A stretch of DNA of 64,000 nt, from contig NC_087074.1 in the NCBI RefSeq assembly GCF_026151205.1, positions 3,534,001 to 3,598,000 on the forward strand, given 5' to 3'. Position 1 is the stretch's first letter. Every line of letters starts with the position of its first letter. The notes under the pieces were generated by a model that saw nothing but the letters and a program-made list of their open reading frames with translations, was not told the origin of the DNA and searched no databases. A program made the position numbers and the translations under genes. The DNA comes from Bolinopsis microptera. Lineage: Eukaryota; Ctenophora; Tentaculata; Lobata; Bolinopsidae. Positions 42,801-54,230 of the stretch are shown here, piece after piece.

Positions 42801-45800
42801 TTGTTTGAGTGGAAACAGGCGCATAGCTACAGCTAGCTCGCTATTCCAAAATTCAAGCAAGCGACAAAACAAATCAACAGGTGGTGTAAGTCGCACGACT
42901 GTGGCGGGAAGTAGGGGACGAGTGGACTGTCAGATAAAAAGTATTTCTACTGCACCCACCCATTACATCTGGAAACTTGGAGAACAGGTGTTACAAACTG
43001 GGTCTGACTACACTATTGAAGTGGGTGCCATGTTTTTTGGATCACAAACCACTATCCTGTACATAGAAAATTGTCCTACTGTAGATACGAGCTACACTTG
43101 TATAGCTGACTGGGGAGGAGATGACACAGTATCTACAACTGCTCTACTTGATATCATCAGTAAGTTCATCAAGGGGGAAAAATGTTCACAAATAATTTAC
43201 TTCATTTACGAGACAATTATAAAACCTGACATGTGATTTTTTATTTTGTTTATGTATGCAGGTGTCACTCCGATTAACGTAGTCATGGAGCAAGGTCAGA
43301 CAGCAACTAATGTTGTTCTATCCTGTGTGGTATCTGGATGGGCAACAGACCTCAATAAGTGTAATCAGGTATCTTGGGTGGACATAGGACAAGATTATTC
43401 TCCTGCTCCAATCTATACTGGAAACTATCAGGCTGAACTCACCATCCCCTCTTCTACAGTGGATATCATTTATACTTGTAGATGTGATCGATCTGTGGTG
43501 GATAACATTAATGTCCTTGTTTACTTGGATTTCATAGGTAAGTTGAACAAATTTCGAAAGAGGTTATTCAATGAATATCCATAGAAAAAGCAGGAACATA
43601 ATATAAATAAAATTTTAGTGAACTATTAAAGATTTATTTCAGATGTAACCGTAGAGGACAGATACGAAATAATGAGTGGAGACATTGAACTTACCTGCAC
43701 TATAACCCAACTCCTAAATACGGTTGTTGTTCAATGGGGAGATTCTGAAGGAAATGTCATCAGTAATGATGATTATTATACGACAAATCAAGGGAGCAAA
43801 GATGAAAGTGGTAACCAGTATTCTACTCTTACAATATCAGCTTCAAAGCTACAGGCTCTTGGTTCAACTTCTGTCACGTATTCCTGTCAAGTTCTATCTG
43901 GAGACCAGACGGTTGCGATCACAAAGACAATGACTTTAACTCTTTACGATTTCAGTAAGCAATTTTGCAATAATTTAAACTACACCACTAGAAATAAAGA
44001 CTAAAAGGCATAAATAAGCGTAACAGTCCTTAGAATATTCATTTGATGCAATTAGATATAGGACCACAAAAATTCACGAAACTTCAAAATAATGCCCAGG
44101 TGGTGTAAGCCGCACGACTGTGGCGGGAAGTAGGGGACGAGTGGACTGTCAGATAAAAAGTATCTCTACTGCACCCACCCAATACATCTGGAAACTTGGA
44201 GAACAGGTGTTACAAACTGGGTCTGACTACACTATTGAAGTGGGTGCCATGTTTTTTGGATCACAAACCACTATCCTGTACATAGAAAATTGTCCTACTG
44301 TAGATACGAGCTACACTTGTATAGCTGACTGGGGAGGAGATAACACCGTATCTACCACTTCACTACTTGATATCATCAGTAAGTTTACTTAAGCAAATAT
44401 ATCCCCTCCGAATCCTTTAAAATAGTGGTTTTAAATTCCTGAGCATTTGATTACGTTTATAACGGGAACTTTGAATGCCACATTAGTCATACTAAACCCA
44501 ATCCAGGTGTGACTCCGATAAATAATATAATGGAACAAGGTCAGACAGCAACCAATGTTGTTCTCTCCTGTGTGGTATCTGGATGGGCAACAGACCTCAA
44601 TAAGTGTAATCAGGTATCTTGGGTAGACATAGGACAATATTATTCTCCTGCTCCAATCTATACTGGAAACTATCAGGCTGAACTCACCATTCCCTCTTCT
44701 ACAGTGGATATCATTTATACTTGTAGATGTGATCGATCTGTGGTGGATAACATTAATATCCTTGTTTACTTGGATTTCATAGGTAAGTTGAAGAAATTTC
44801 GAAAGAGGTTATTCAATGAATATCCATAGAAAAAGCAGGAACATAATATAAATAAAATTTTAGTGAACTATTAAAGATTTATTTCAGATGTAACCGTAGA
44901 GGACAGATACGAAATAATAAGTGGAGACATTGAACTTACCTGCAATATAACCCAACTCCTAAATACGGTTGTTGTTCAATGGGGAGATTCTGAAGGAAAT
45001 GTCATCAGTAATGATGATTATTATACGACAAATCAAGGAAATAAAGATGAAAGTGGTAACCAGTATTCTACTCTTACAATATCAGATTCTAAACTGAAGG
45101 CTCTTGGTTCATCTTCTTTTACGTATTCCTGTCAAGTTCTATCTGGAGACCAGACGGTTGCGATCACAAAGACAATGACTTTAACTCTTTACGATTTCAG
45201 TAAGTAATTTTGCAATAATTTAAACTACACCACTAGAAATAAAGACTTAAAACTATAAATAAGCGTATCAGTCCTTAGAATATTCATTTGATTCGATTAG
45301 ATATAGGACCACAAAAATTCACGAAACTTCAAAATAATGCCCAGGTGGTGTAAGCCGCACGACTGTGGCGGGAAGTAGGGGACGAGTGGACTGTCAGATA
45401 AAAAGTATTTCTACTGCACCCACCCAATACATCTGGAAACTTGGAGAACAGGTGTTACAAACTGGGTCTGACTACACTATTGAAGTGGGTGCCATGTTTT
45501 TTGGATCACAAACCACTATCCTGTACATAGAAAATTGTCCTACTGTAGATACGAGCTACACTTGTATAGCTGACTGGGGAGGAGATGACACAGTATCTAC
45601 AACTGCTCTACTTGATATCATCAGTAAGTTCATCAAGGGGGAAAAATGTTCACAAATAATTTACTTCATTTACGAGACAATTATAAAACCTGACATGTGA
45701 TTTTTTATTTTGTTTATGTATGCAGGTGTCACTCCGATTAACGTAGTCATGGAGCAAGGTCAGACAGCAACTAATGTTGTTCTATCCTGTGTGGTATCTG

Positions 45801-48800
45801 GATGGGCAACAGACCTCAATAAGTGTAATCAGGTATCTTGGGTGGACATAGGACAAGATTATTCTCCTGCTCCAATCTATACTGGAAACTACCAGGCTGA
45901 ACTCACCATCCCCTCTTCTACAGTGGATATAACTTATACTTGTAGATGTGATCGATCTGTGGTGGATAACATTGATGTACTTGTTTACTTGGATTTCATA
46001 GGTAAGACGAAAAATAAGGCGAAATTACCAAAATGTATCTGAATGTTTGAAACTGGTTTTGTCCATGATGTAAGGAACTGTCCAGTATACATTTTAATAA
46101 TAATTGATATGATCAACTGAACATGATTTCAGCGGTTACGTTAGAGGACAGATATGCAGTCATGAGTGCAGATATTGAAATCACCTGCAGTATATCACAA
46201 CTCCTTAACACTGTCTCTGTTCAATGGTCGGATTCAGATGGACATGTTATTAGTGATGATACTAACTACTCCACAAATCAAGGGAGTAAAGATGAAAGTG
46301 GTACCCAGTATTCTACTCTAACAATATCAGCTCAAAGACTGCAGGCTCTTGGTTCTTCAGCGACATATTCCTGTCGGGTGCTCTCGGAAGACGAAACAGT
46401 TGTGATCACAAAACCGATGACTTTGTCTATCTATGCTTTCAGTAAATATATCGCTTATGTTTATTTTAGGTTTTTCTATTTATGTGGATGTTGGATATGA
46501 CGTTCAAGCTAATTATAATTTCATACCTTCCTGTACTCAGAGAGTCCAGGCGTTAATAAACATTCCCATAGGTGCTACGATTACTCCTGCCACAGCAGAG
46601 GTGTACACAACAGATGACCATGTGATCAGCTGCTTATTGGAAAACATTCCTGAACAAATAACTGGTGTACAATGGAGCCCAGCTACACAAACATCTGATG
46701 AATATAATCTAGAGGATGGAAATCATAGTGGAACTTCTCAAACATCAACGCTCACAGTATCGAGCACAAAGCTGAAAATATTACTGTCTTCCAGCGCCTC
46801 TTATTCTTTACCTGTAAGGTAACCCTTGGGTCCTCAAACTCACAATTTACAGCCACACAAACAATTACTATCTATAATCCGACTGTAGCATTGACCGGAC
46901 CTACAGCGGTTACGAATATAGTGCCGGCCACTTTAACCTGTACTTTATCTGGGATCTTTATATCAAGCACTGTTACGTGGTCCGGAGGAGACCTTCCTAG
47001 CTCGGGGATATCCGTCTCTACAACGACATTTACTCTTTCAAGTGGGTCTTACAACGGTGCGAGGAATGTTCAAACTCATACCCTTACTATATCTGCAGAA
47101 GCTCTGAGTAACCTAGGTTCCAGTACCATCTTCACATGCTCCTTGACACCAGGGAACACTCCTGTCACTGACCAACACTCCCTCTTAATACTCTATCCTG
47201 AGGTAACTCTACAACCAATATTCAGTTCCGAGCTAGCTGCTGGAAACTCCTTTACTCTAACCTGTAAAGGAACTGGAGTCGATCCAAACCTCATGACAGT
47301 AACTTCTTTTTGGACGCACGATGATGAGAATGTTAGCCCTGGTTTGATCACTACTACCACTGTCACAGCCACTGTGGTCGAGGCAACATTGGAGTTCGCA
47401 AACATGCAAAGCTTATTATCAGGCGAATACAAATGTGGGATTAATTATGGTGGCGGGATAATATACAGTGACCCAACTTCAGTATCAATTCCAGGTATAC
47501 TTTACTTCCCCACTTCATCTTTGGTTGTCGAGGGACAAACCCTGACAATATCTATCGTTACGGTTACCCTATCATCAGCTAAGACGATTAATTGGTACAA
47601 GAACACCTTACCCTTGGATCTGAGCGATTCTTCTCTAACAGTAACATCAGCAGAAACAACGGAGGGATCGGATAAGAAGACTACCTCTACATTGGTGTGG
47701 ACTGATGTTGCTGCTAGTCACCAAGGCGCAACTCTACGTGTCGAGATATCCACTGATCAGTATTTCCTGAAGAGCGATATTGCGCTTGTTAACGTTCTAC
47801 AAGTTTACACACACCCTAAGATTACAAGCTTCTAAGAGGTGTAGGTACGTACATATACTGTTCGTTTGAAGGACCACCCCAACCCTCAATTGTGTGGCTG
47901 GCTCACTCCTCTCCCACTTCATCAGGGACTGAAGTGTTAGACGGAATGGTGAGGCTAACTTCCCTCAACCCTACCTCCACTTCAACTGTTTACCAAAGTA
48001 GACTTACTGTAAATGCAGACGAAACTACAACAGATCTGTACCGAAGTTGTCGAGCTGCTTATCCGTCATCTAACGGCAAGAATGTGTTCACCGGCGGAAC
48101 ACTTTTCACTAAAGTAGCTCGATTATTTCCTATTGGTATCATCTCACTCACCGGATCCAATACTGTCAGTGCTGGAGAATCCGCAATCTTAACAGCAAAA
48201 GCAGATTATCCACCCGAACCACAGTTTGAGTGGAAGTTTAATGAGAAAATAATTGACCTCGACTTGGCTGCAGGAAAAAGGGTTTCCAGTACCGTGTTTG
48301 AATACGTGTTTACAAAAGTGGACATGCAAGTTCAGGATAGTGGGTTTTATAGTGTGCTTGCCAGTTACAATGACTATGGCTCATCAACATTCGAACCAAT
48401 ATCTGTTGAAGTAGTAAACACATGTCCACAACTAACAGCTCCAAATAACGGTGGTATCACGTGCAACCCTGTGTCCTACTCAGCAGACACGTCAGCCTCG
48501 TGTGCAGTAACCTGCAACACTGGGTACCATCTGCAAACCACAAAATCAGTTTACACTTGTACCAACGGTATCTGGGATCACCAATCCGTCACTAACCCCT
48601 CCAGCAAAGTTAGCAAGTGTTTAAGAACGGTAAACCCTACCTCTTTCTCCGTTACAGTTTCAGTCAGTTACAAATTACCGTGGTTAGCTTCCTGTTCGGA
48701 TTACTACGGGGACTACCTCCGTCTCTCATTCCCTTATCTTCTAGCAGCAGCTCCTCTTTCGTGTGTATCTGACGGTGACTGCTATCTCAATAATAACTAT

Positions 48801-51800
48801 TTCTATTATGAGACCTCGACTGCTGCTTGCTTTACAACTGGAGATAGCATCTGGTTGAAGGGGCAATATATCCAGAACACAAACACCAACAATGACAGAC
48901 GAAACGAAGTGTTCACGCAGATTTCAGAGTATTTGGAATCAACCACCTTCGATCCGTTTACGCTGATGAGTGCTGCAGACTGTGTTGATTCCTGTGGGTG
49001 TTGCATCAAGGACACTTGTATAAAAGCCCCGAACACAGGTCATTTCCCAGCTAAAATGCTCATCAAATAGAAGGAAGCGATCATCTGATAACCAACCCGA
49101 CTTTTCTAAAATTCAAATCGGGAGTCTGGGGAGTACAGGTCAGATAACAAAACAACAGGAAATGTCATGCAGTGCTGGCTCAGTTCCAGAACAAGGCAGT
49201 TGTCTGGTATGTGTTGAGGGGACCTACCAGTCAGGTGACCAGTGTGTTGAATGTCCGATTGGTTCCTACCAGGACCAACCGGGTTCTACTTCTGCAAACT
49301 TTGTCCTTTCAGAACATTCGAGACCCACTCTGCATCGTGTGATCAGTATTGCGAGCTGAGTGATGTTGTATTTGGAACAAGCGATCCACTTGCTGGAGCT
49401 ATCGTTCGAATTGGGGATAGTGTAAGTATTATTTGTAACGATGGATACCAGTTTGGAGGTAAGAGACGCGTAGTGAAATCATTGAAAAGCTGCAGAAACC
49501 AGCCTTCGTGCACAAGAATTAAAATAAGTACAAAAACACTGAACGTACTGAATGGTGAACCACTCGATCTTACTTGCAGAATCACTACTGCTGCATCTCC
49601 TGAACAGTGTGTCTTCTACAGAGAATCCCAGCAAGTCAATACTCCGACCTCCGTCAGGTTTGAGGAAGGACTTTTCAGGTGCGACACGACTGTTCCTTCA
49701 GTGCAGAGAGCTGACGAAGGGTCCTATTCCTGTGCTGTGTACTTTGACGATGGACATGAATTCAGTAATAGTATAAACATAACAGTTATGGAATTAAGAT
49801 TTGATTCCACTGACACGATGTTAAAAGAAGGAACTAACCATTATATCCTATGCGAAGCAACAGTCCCTTCTGATTCTGCAGTTGTAATCTCTTGGACTAA
49901 GAACGGACAGTCAGTGGGTGAGCGCCTGACTTCCACCTCCACTTCAACCATGGCTATCTTCAACCTGGGGAAGGTTACATTGTCGGACCAGGGGGACTAT
50001 CAGTGTCTGGCCACCTATCTTGGTATCGGCACTATCGTGTCAGAGCCTTCCCTACTAACAGTGCTAGGGTTTTGGGAGAAGTTAACGGATGTGGCGGTTA
50101 TGAAGGGCACCTCTGCAACACTAACCTGTATTCCTACATTTGGTGAAGTTAGTTGGAGTCTCAACAATATCCCTCTTCCAATAACCGCCACATCTCTTGA
50201 AATCGTATCTGTGAGCGAAGAAAACAATGGGACATACAAATGTGAAGCTAGATATGATAAAGATACCATTAATTCTACAGCAACAGTCACTGTATCCACT
50301 GAAGGCATTATCCAGCATCCAGAAGACAACACAATACGGTCGGGAGAGGAAACCACGGTCACGTGTGCTACAAATGTGGATGCGACCTTCACATGGTTCT
50401 TAAACAATATTAAAGTTTCCTCTGGCGTCAGCAGCACTGAAAGCAGTTCCACCCTGGTGATCTTCAATCTTCAGAGTAGGTCCAGTGTGCAATGCGTGGT
50501 AAATACAAGTGACGGGTCTATGTACCCTTCTAACGTCGCTGCGATGAATGTCATTGGTTTCATATCTTCCCCCGGACACAAAGCAATACCCCTGAGTGGG
50601 GTAGCTACTCTTCACTGCTCTCTCCCGGGAGAAGGATTGAAGCAGCTCATGTGGTTGAGATTAGATGATAACAATCCCATTCCAGATAGCTGGGTTGAAA
50701 CTTTTATTACTGGATACACAGCAACCAGTTCTATGAAGACCACTGCTGAGGGTAACTACTTCTGTAAGGCGCTGTTTGAAGGGAACATTACTATTGAATC
50801 AGAAATGGGAGCTGTCACTACAGTTCTCATCACTATCTCCAGTCCACCTGTCACTCTCGGAGAGGATACAACTCTTACATGTTCAATTGTAGGAGCTGCT
50901 ATACCTAACACTGTTTACTATACAAGAGATGGAGAACTAATCTACAAAGATCATAGTTCTGACCGTGAAACACATGACGGCATCTTTAACAGCTATCTAA
51001 AGATACCCTCTATAAGCTTAGCTGAGGTGGGGGAGTACCGGTGTGTGGCGTTTCTCACATCTGATCTCACCATGTACAGATCAGATCCCAGCTTAATCCT
51101 TATGGTAGGGTTTGTGGATTTGGTAACTAATGTCGTGTTGAGACGGGGTTACAGAGGGGGTTTCACGTTTAGTGTCAGATACAGAGACCATCTGGAGGTG
51201 TCGTGTGAGCTGTCTGAAGGTGATGTGCACCTGGAATCAAGTGATGTGGTTGGTGATGTGATCCACTACCGAGCGGAGGTAATGAATGTTAAATACGAGG
51301 TTAGAGAAGTTCAGTATAGTTGTAGCGCTGACTATGGACCTGATATCCTATTCAAATCTCACAAAAGCAAGCTCTACTTTATTAATGAACCTAAACTAAA
51401 GGTGGGAAGTTCGAATGTCCTAGTTGGTGATACTGCAGTGATATCTTTAACTGCTGAGTACATTTTCAGAACACCTTCTGTTTACTGGGAAGTTAATGGA
51501 TTAACTAATCTTCAATTCAATGATTCCGATTCCGGAGGAATGTTTACGAGTGTGCTACAGTTAAAGGTGACACAAGATATTCAAGTTGAGGCTACAGTAG
51601 AGCACAAAGATGTAGGCAGTGACTCTTTGCTCACGACCGTTGTTAAAGTTGTTGGTGTTACCGGAATCACCGGACCAGAAGCAGCTTATCTTGGTGACTC
51701 CTGTAATCTTACATGTAGCGTTGTAACCATTAGTGATGAAACCCTGGTCACGTGGTATCACCAAGATAAAGAGCTCATGCCACATATTACTAAGCATTCC

Positions 51801-52325
51801 AACTACCTGTTATTGTCAGTTGTCGTCATATCAAATCTTACAAAGGAAGATTTTGGAATTTACGAGTGTAAAGCTAGAATTTCAGACGAGAAAACCTCCG
51901 CAAGAACGTTTAACCTCAGAAAAACTGATAATTGTAAAGTGCCAGTGATTGATAAAGCCATATTGAATACAACCGTAAAGACAATGTCTCACTTGAGTAA
52001 GATAAGTGCAGCATGTGGCCCTGAAATGTTTGTCTTGAGGTGTAAAAATGGTGCCTGGGATAGATCCCTTACACAATGTCCGGGTTGGAAGAAAAATACT
52101 TGGTTGATCATAACCTCTGCGATTGCTGCTTTTGTGGTTATTCTCATCGCGAGTTTTAGTATTTTCTTTTACAAGAAACTACTAAAAGAGGTAGTTTCAG
52201 TTAATCCACCTAACACTTCAATGCAGTCCGAACAGTGGACCAACAACATTAGCGGTTCTGCTGTCATAAACAACTCCAGTGCTGATAAATCTGTTTTAGA
52301 TAACGTTATCAGCAGGGAGTCGTGA
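39871..52325 (+). CDS. Giant type I receptor: Ig array, CCP, GCC2/GCC3, TM
   Basis: One gene is inferred because only one signal-peptide exon (39871-39943, MTSFEQSLFLICLSWMFKIG) and one membrane helix (ITSAIAAFVVILIASFSIFF, near 52110-52170) are seen. Between them are five A-B-C triplets of Ig exons (15 exons, all phase 1-1) and one 5.75 kb exon with about 15 Ig domains, a sushi/CCP module, a cysteine-rich region, a GCC2/GCC3 module and two CCP-like segments. The cytoplasmic tail is about 50 residues with no ITIM, ITAM or kinase. The N-terminal Ig domains show the C...W...C pattern. Cell-surface adhesion, immune or allorecognition roles are inferred from architecture. Four frame breaks near 46.80, 47.83, 49.05 and 49.28 kb interrupt the last exon. 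Two or more separate genes, or alternative use of triplets, are possible. Confidence 0.75.
40062..41142 (+). CDS. Ig triplet 1 (exons A1, B1, C1)
   Basis: A1 40062-40346, B1 40453-40728, C1 40831-41142, each entered and left in phase 1. A1 follows directly from the signal exon (GYGDA then TIYGVSRTS). Type A has VDCQLKS, YIWKLGDQ and SYTCIADWGGD. Type B has VVLSCVVSGWATDLNKC, WVDIGQDYSPAP and YTCRCDRSV. Type C has DIEVTCSISQLLNTVSVQW, TNQGSKDESGNQYS and TYSCQVLSGDQ. C1 ends at a weaker donor (G|GTTAGC) than the other C exons (A|GTAAG). Confidence 0.85.
41338..42513 (+). CDS. Ig triplet 2 (exons A2, B2, C2)
   Basis: A2 41338-41616, B2 41744-42037, C2 42205-42513, phases 1-1. This is the most divergent triplet at its edges: B2 starts GVTSLNVIREQNDQPRSGQE and is 18 nt longer than the other B exons, A2 uses a GTACGT donor, and C2 ends its domain with SCFVSSGDDSSAI. 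The C2 opening (VTLEDRYAVMSADIEITCS) is nearly the same as that of C5, not of C1 or C3. Confidence 0.85.
42881..43954 (+). CDS. Ig triplet 3 (exons A3, B3, C3)
   Basis: A3 42881-43159, B3 43262-43537, C3 43643-43954, phases 1-1. A3 (VSRTTVAGSRGRVDCQIKS, EVGAMFFGSQTTILYIENC) and the A3-B3 intron are almost identical to A5 and its intron, the only visible coding change being THY for TQY. C3 opens DVTVEDRYEIMSGDIELTC. The frame of A3 stays open upstream to 42787, so an alternative first exon cannot be ruled out. Confidence 0.85.
44100..45199 (+). CDS. Ig triplet 4 (exons A4, B4, C4)
   Basis: A4 44100-44378, B4 44507-44782, C4 44888-45199, phases 1-1. The B4-C4 intron and both flanking exons closely match those of triplet 3. 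B4 opens differently (GVTPINNIMEQGQ) and reads WVDIGQYYSPAP. C4 has ISGDIELTCNITQ and SDSKLKALGSSSFTYSC, the most changed C exon. Confidence 0.85.
45345..46441 (+). CDS. Ig triplet 5 (exons A5, B5, C5)
   Basis: A5 45345-45623, B5 45726-46001, C5 46133-46441, phases 1-1. A5-B5 is almost identical to A3-B3 including the intron. C5 (AVTLEDRYAVMSADIEITC, SAQRLQALGSSATYSCRV, ITKPMTLSIYAF) is C2-like. Its GTAAAT donor leads to the long 3' exon. Confidence 0.85.
46572..52325 (+). CDS. Long 3' exon: Ig, sushi, GCC2/GCC3, Ig, CCP-like, TM, tail
   Basis: The acceptor at 46571 is entered in phase 1. Domains in order (nt): six Ig-like 46574-48420; sushi 48424-48620 (CPQLTAPNNGGITC to VSKC); cysteine-rich unknown 48630-49060; GCC2/GCC3 49165-49340 (CLVCVEGTYQSGDQCVECPI); CCP-like 49340-49510; nine Ig-like 49515-51930 (for example NNGTYKCEARY, VGEYRCVAFL, FGIYECKARI); CCP-like 51930-52080; transmembrane helix; tail. 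The frame changes four times: at about 46801, about 47830, between 49024 and 49067, and at about 49283. In each case domain homology resumes at once in another frame. From 49283 to the stop the frame is open for about 1,010 codons. Confidence 0.75.
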
Positions 52326-52337
52326 AGCAAGTTGTGA

Positions 52338-52539
52338 ATACCTTACGAGACATATTTATATGGTACGAAATTTGGGGATTTTTGGAAAAAATGGGAAAAA
52401 ATCCCCATATTTTCGTACAGAATTTCTGAAATTTCGTACTGAATTACTTTATTTCTGAAAAAAAATCCCCATATTTTCGTTCCCCCATAATTTCGATCCC
52501 CGCTAATTATGATCCACATAAATATGTCTTGTAAGGTAT
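52338..52539. mobile_element. 200-bp MITE in the receptor 3' UTR
   Basis: Inverted ends ATACCTTACGAGACATATTT and AAATATGTCTTGTAAGGTAT. The interior has ATCCCCATATTTTCGT words in both orientations. It starts 12 bp after the receptor stop codon. Confidence 0.8.
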
Positions 52540-53603
52540 GTCGGACATAATGATTAGCTTATTAATATTGAGATGGAAATTCTTGATGGATTATCGTGTG
52601 TAAGTATATAAACATAATTATAACTTAGCTTCTTCATGTTATATCAAGGTTCCGATTATTTAGGCAAAATTCTGATATTTCAATCGTTATGATCTAATAG
52701 TTAGAACTTAGATATCAATGCGATTTTGGGCTATGTTTCATAAGTATTTTAATTACCAAAACAGTCATTAATGTCCTCGGCTGATTCTTATAATTAAGTC
52801 AACTTATAGTGGTTTCTATCATTCATTCTTTTAAACTTTATATTAAAGACGTTTTTAGAAAATTGTTTCATTGAACTAATACAAACACAAATTGATTGAT
52901 TTTGGACACGAAGGGAAACACACAAATTTGGTTAGGAAACTTTGTTTAATACATCGCTAGAGCCTACAAAAAAGAAATAAATTAGTCAGTTAAAATCAAT
53001 CATAATACTCAGTCAAAGAGATTCAAAAATTTATAAAAAGGTCATGATTAGAGAATATCATGAAAGTCGATCAGAAATTGGAATACGATAAAATTGTTTC
53101 ACTGTCAGCGTGGTAGATAAAATTTATAAAGAAAAATTGACGCAAAATTGGCACAAAATTGGTAAAATTAATAAATTTCAGATTATATTGGTAAAAACCA
53201 CAAAAAGCTATTTTTTAATTTCCATCCTGTTCAAACCCCAAACATTAGTCCTAAACTTTGCACAAAATTTAGCCTCATTGAGCCTAAAACAAACACAAAT
53301 TTCATGTTAAGGTAATCTCGTCAGTCTTCAAGTACTAGCTTGTAGTACAAATAATCTCAACCAAGCCACATTTTCAAGATAAGCATATTTATAGATATAA
53401 AATTATTAAGGTAAGATGGAACGGTTTGAGATTTGGGTTGAGTTCCGGATCATCACCAGGTAATGCATAATGTTTAGGATCCACAAGAAGGCCAGGTTCA
53501 AGTCTAGATTTCTGAATAAAGTTTAAGTTTAAGATTAGGACCAGCTTTGATATAGGTCACGTGTTTGTTCTTGACCATCAAAACATAAGGTAGCTTTGCA
53601 AGA
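52540..53603. other. Intergenic, no gene seen
   Basis: AT-rich sequence without supported exons or repeats, up to the inverted Regnase-like copy. Confidence 0.5.
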
Positions 53604-53852
53604 TCAGCACATTTCAGGAACTGTTACATAAGAGAGACTTTCCAATTTGTATCCCAAACATCGTTTTGGTTTTGGCAAACGCTTTCCTTGTCCCGGGAGA
53701 TCGTTCCTCCGAGCGGATGTTGCTGATTTCAAGGAGATTACCAGGGTAAGGAGGTCGTTGGTGATAGCATCGTGTCCCAATCTAGAGAGAGCTAATTCAG
53801 CATCACAAGCAGTGTATCCTAGTTTGATGGCGTACTGTACGAAAGAGTGCAT
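53604..53852 (-). CDS. 82-aa Regnase-like protein, inverted second copy
   Basis: Same length as the frame at 22553-22801 and differing at about one residue visible to me (TVPEMC for PVPEMC at the end). Start MHSFVQYAIKLGY and motif ITNDLLTLVISL are kept, and the few base differences are mainly silent. The promoter region is copied too (next entry). Conservation of the frame and its stop in both copies suggests this short product is real or that the duplication is recent. Confidence 0.45.
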   Translation of the reverse strand: MHSFVQYAIKLGYTACDAELALSRLGHDAITNDLLTLVISLKSATSARRNDLPGQGKRLPKPKRCLGYKLESLSYVTVPEMC

Positions 53853-53899
53853 CTTATAGATCGTTGAGAAGATGTTTAATTATTAAGGGTTGTTGAATA

Positions 53900-54230
53900 G
53901 TTGATAGGTTGTAGAAGAAGAGATGAACTGACTGTAAACAATTGATAACAATGAACATGATATAACATCCTTATATACTTTAACCCATGGTTTATTGTTA
54001 TCATAATCAGACGTTTCTGATGTCTGAAAATAGTCTGGTATGAGAGTCCAGTTACAAGTTTGATTGGATCCTATGGTCACCCGAATATTTGTCACATGAT
54101 CTGGTTGGAACCATGTACAACTTAAACCTGGCGGTGAATCTCAATTCTCATATCTGTAACCGACCAATCTCTCATTCGTGTCACGTGATGCGGTCATTAA
54201 GAGATCACATGATTTGTTGACTTGTTATCA
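53900..54230 (-). promoter_or_regulatory. Duplicated TATA/E-box promoter, inverted
   Basis: Minus-strand counterpart of 22205-22440: a TATA-like word near 53970-53980 (AGTATATAAGG on the minus strand), ATCATGTGAC-type sites near 54092-54100, CACGTGAT near 54183 and CACATGAT near 54206. Confidence 0.45.

Noticed and set aside
42787-42880. Separate gene start before A3 (MHFWSCLSGNRR...)
   Set aside because: The frame is open by chance. There is no signal peptide and the AACAG acceptor at 42880 fits the array; kept only as a remote alternative.
46780-46820. Premature stop after LPVR as a natural end of a soluble receptor
   Set aside because: Ig homology (FTCKV, TATQTITIYNP) continues immediately in the next frame, so a base loss or error explains it better.
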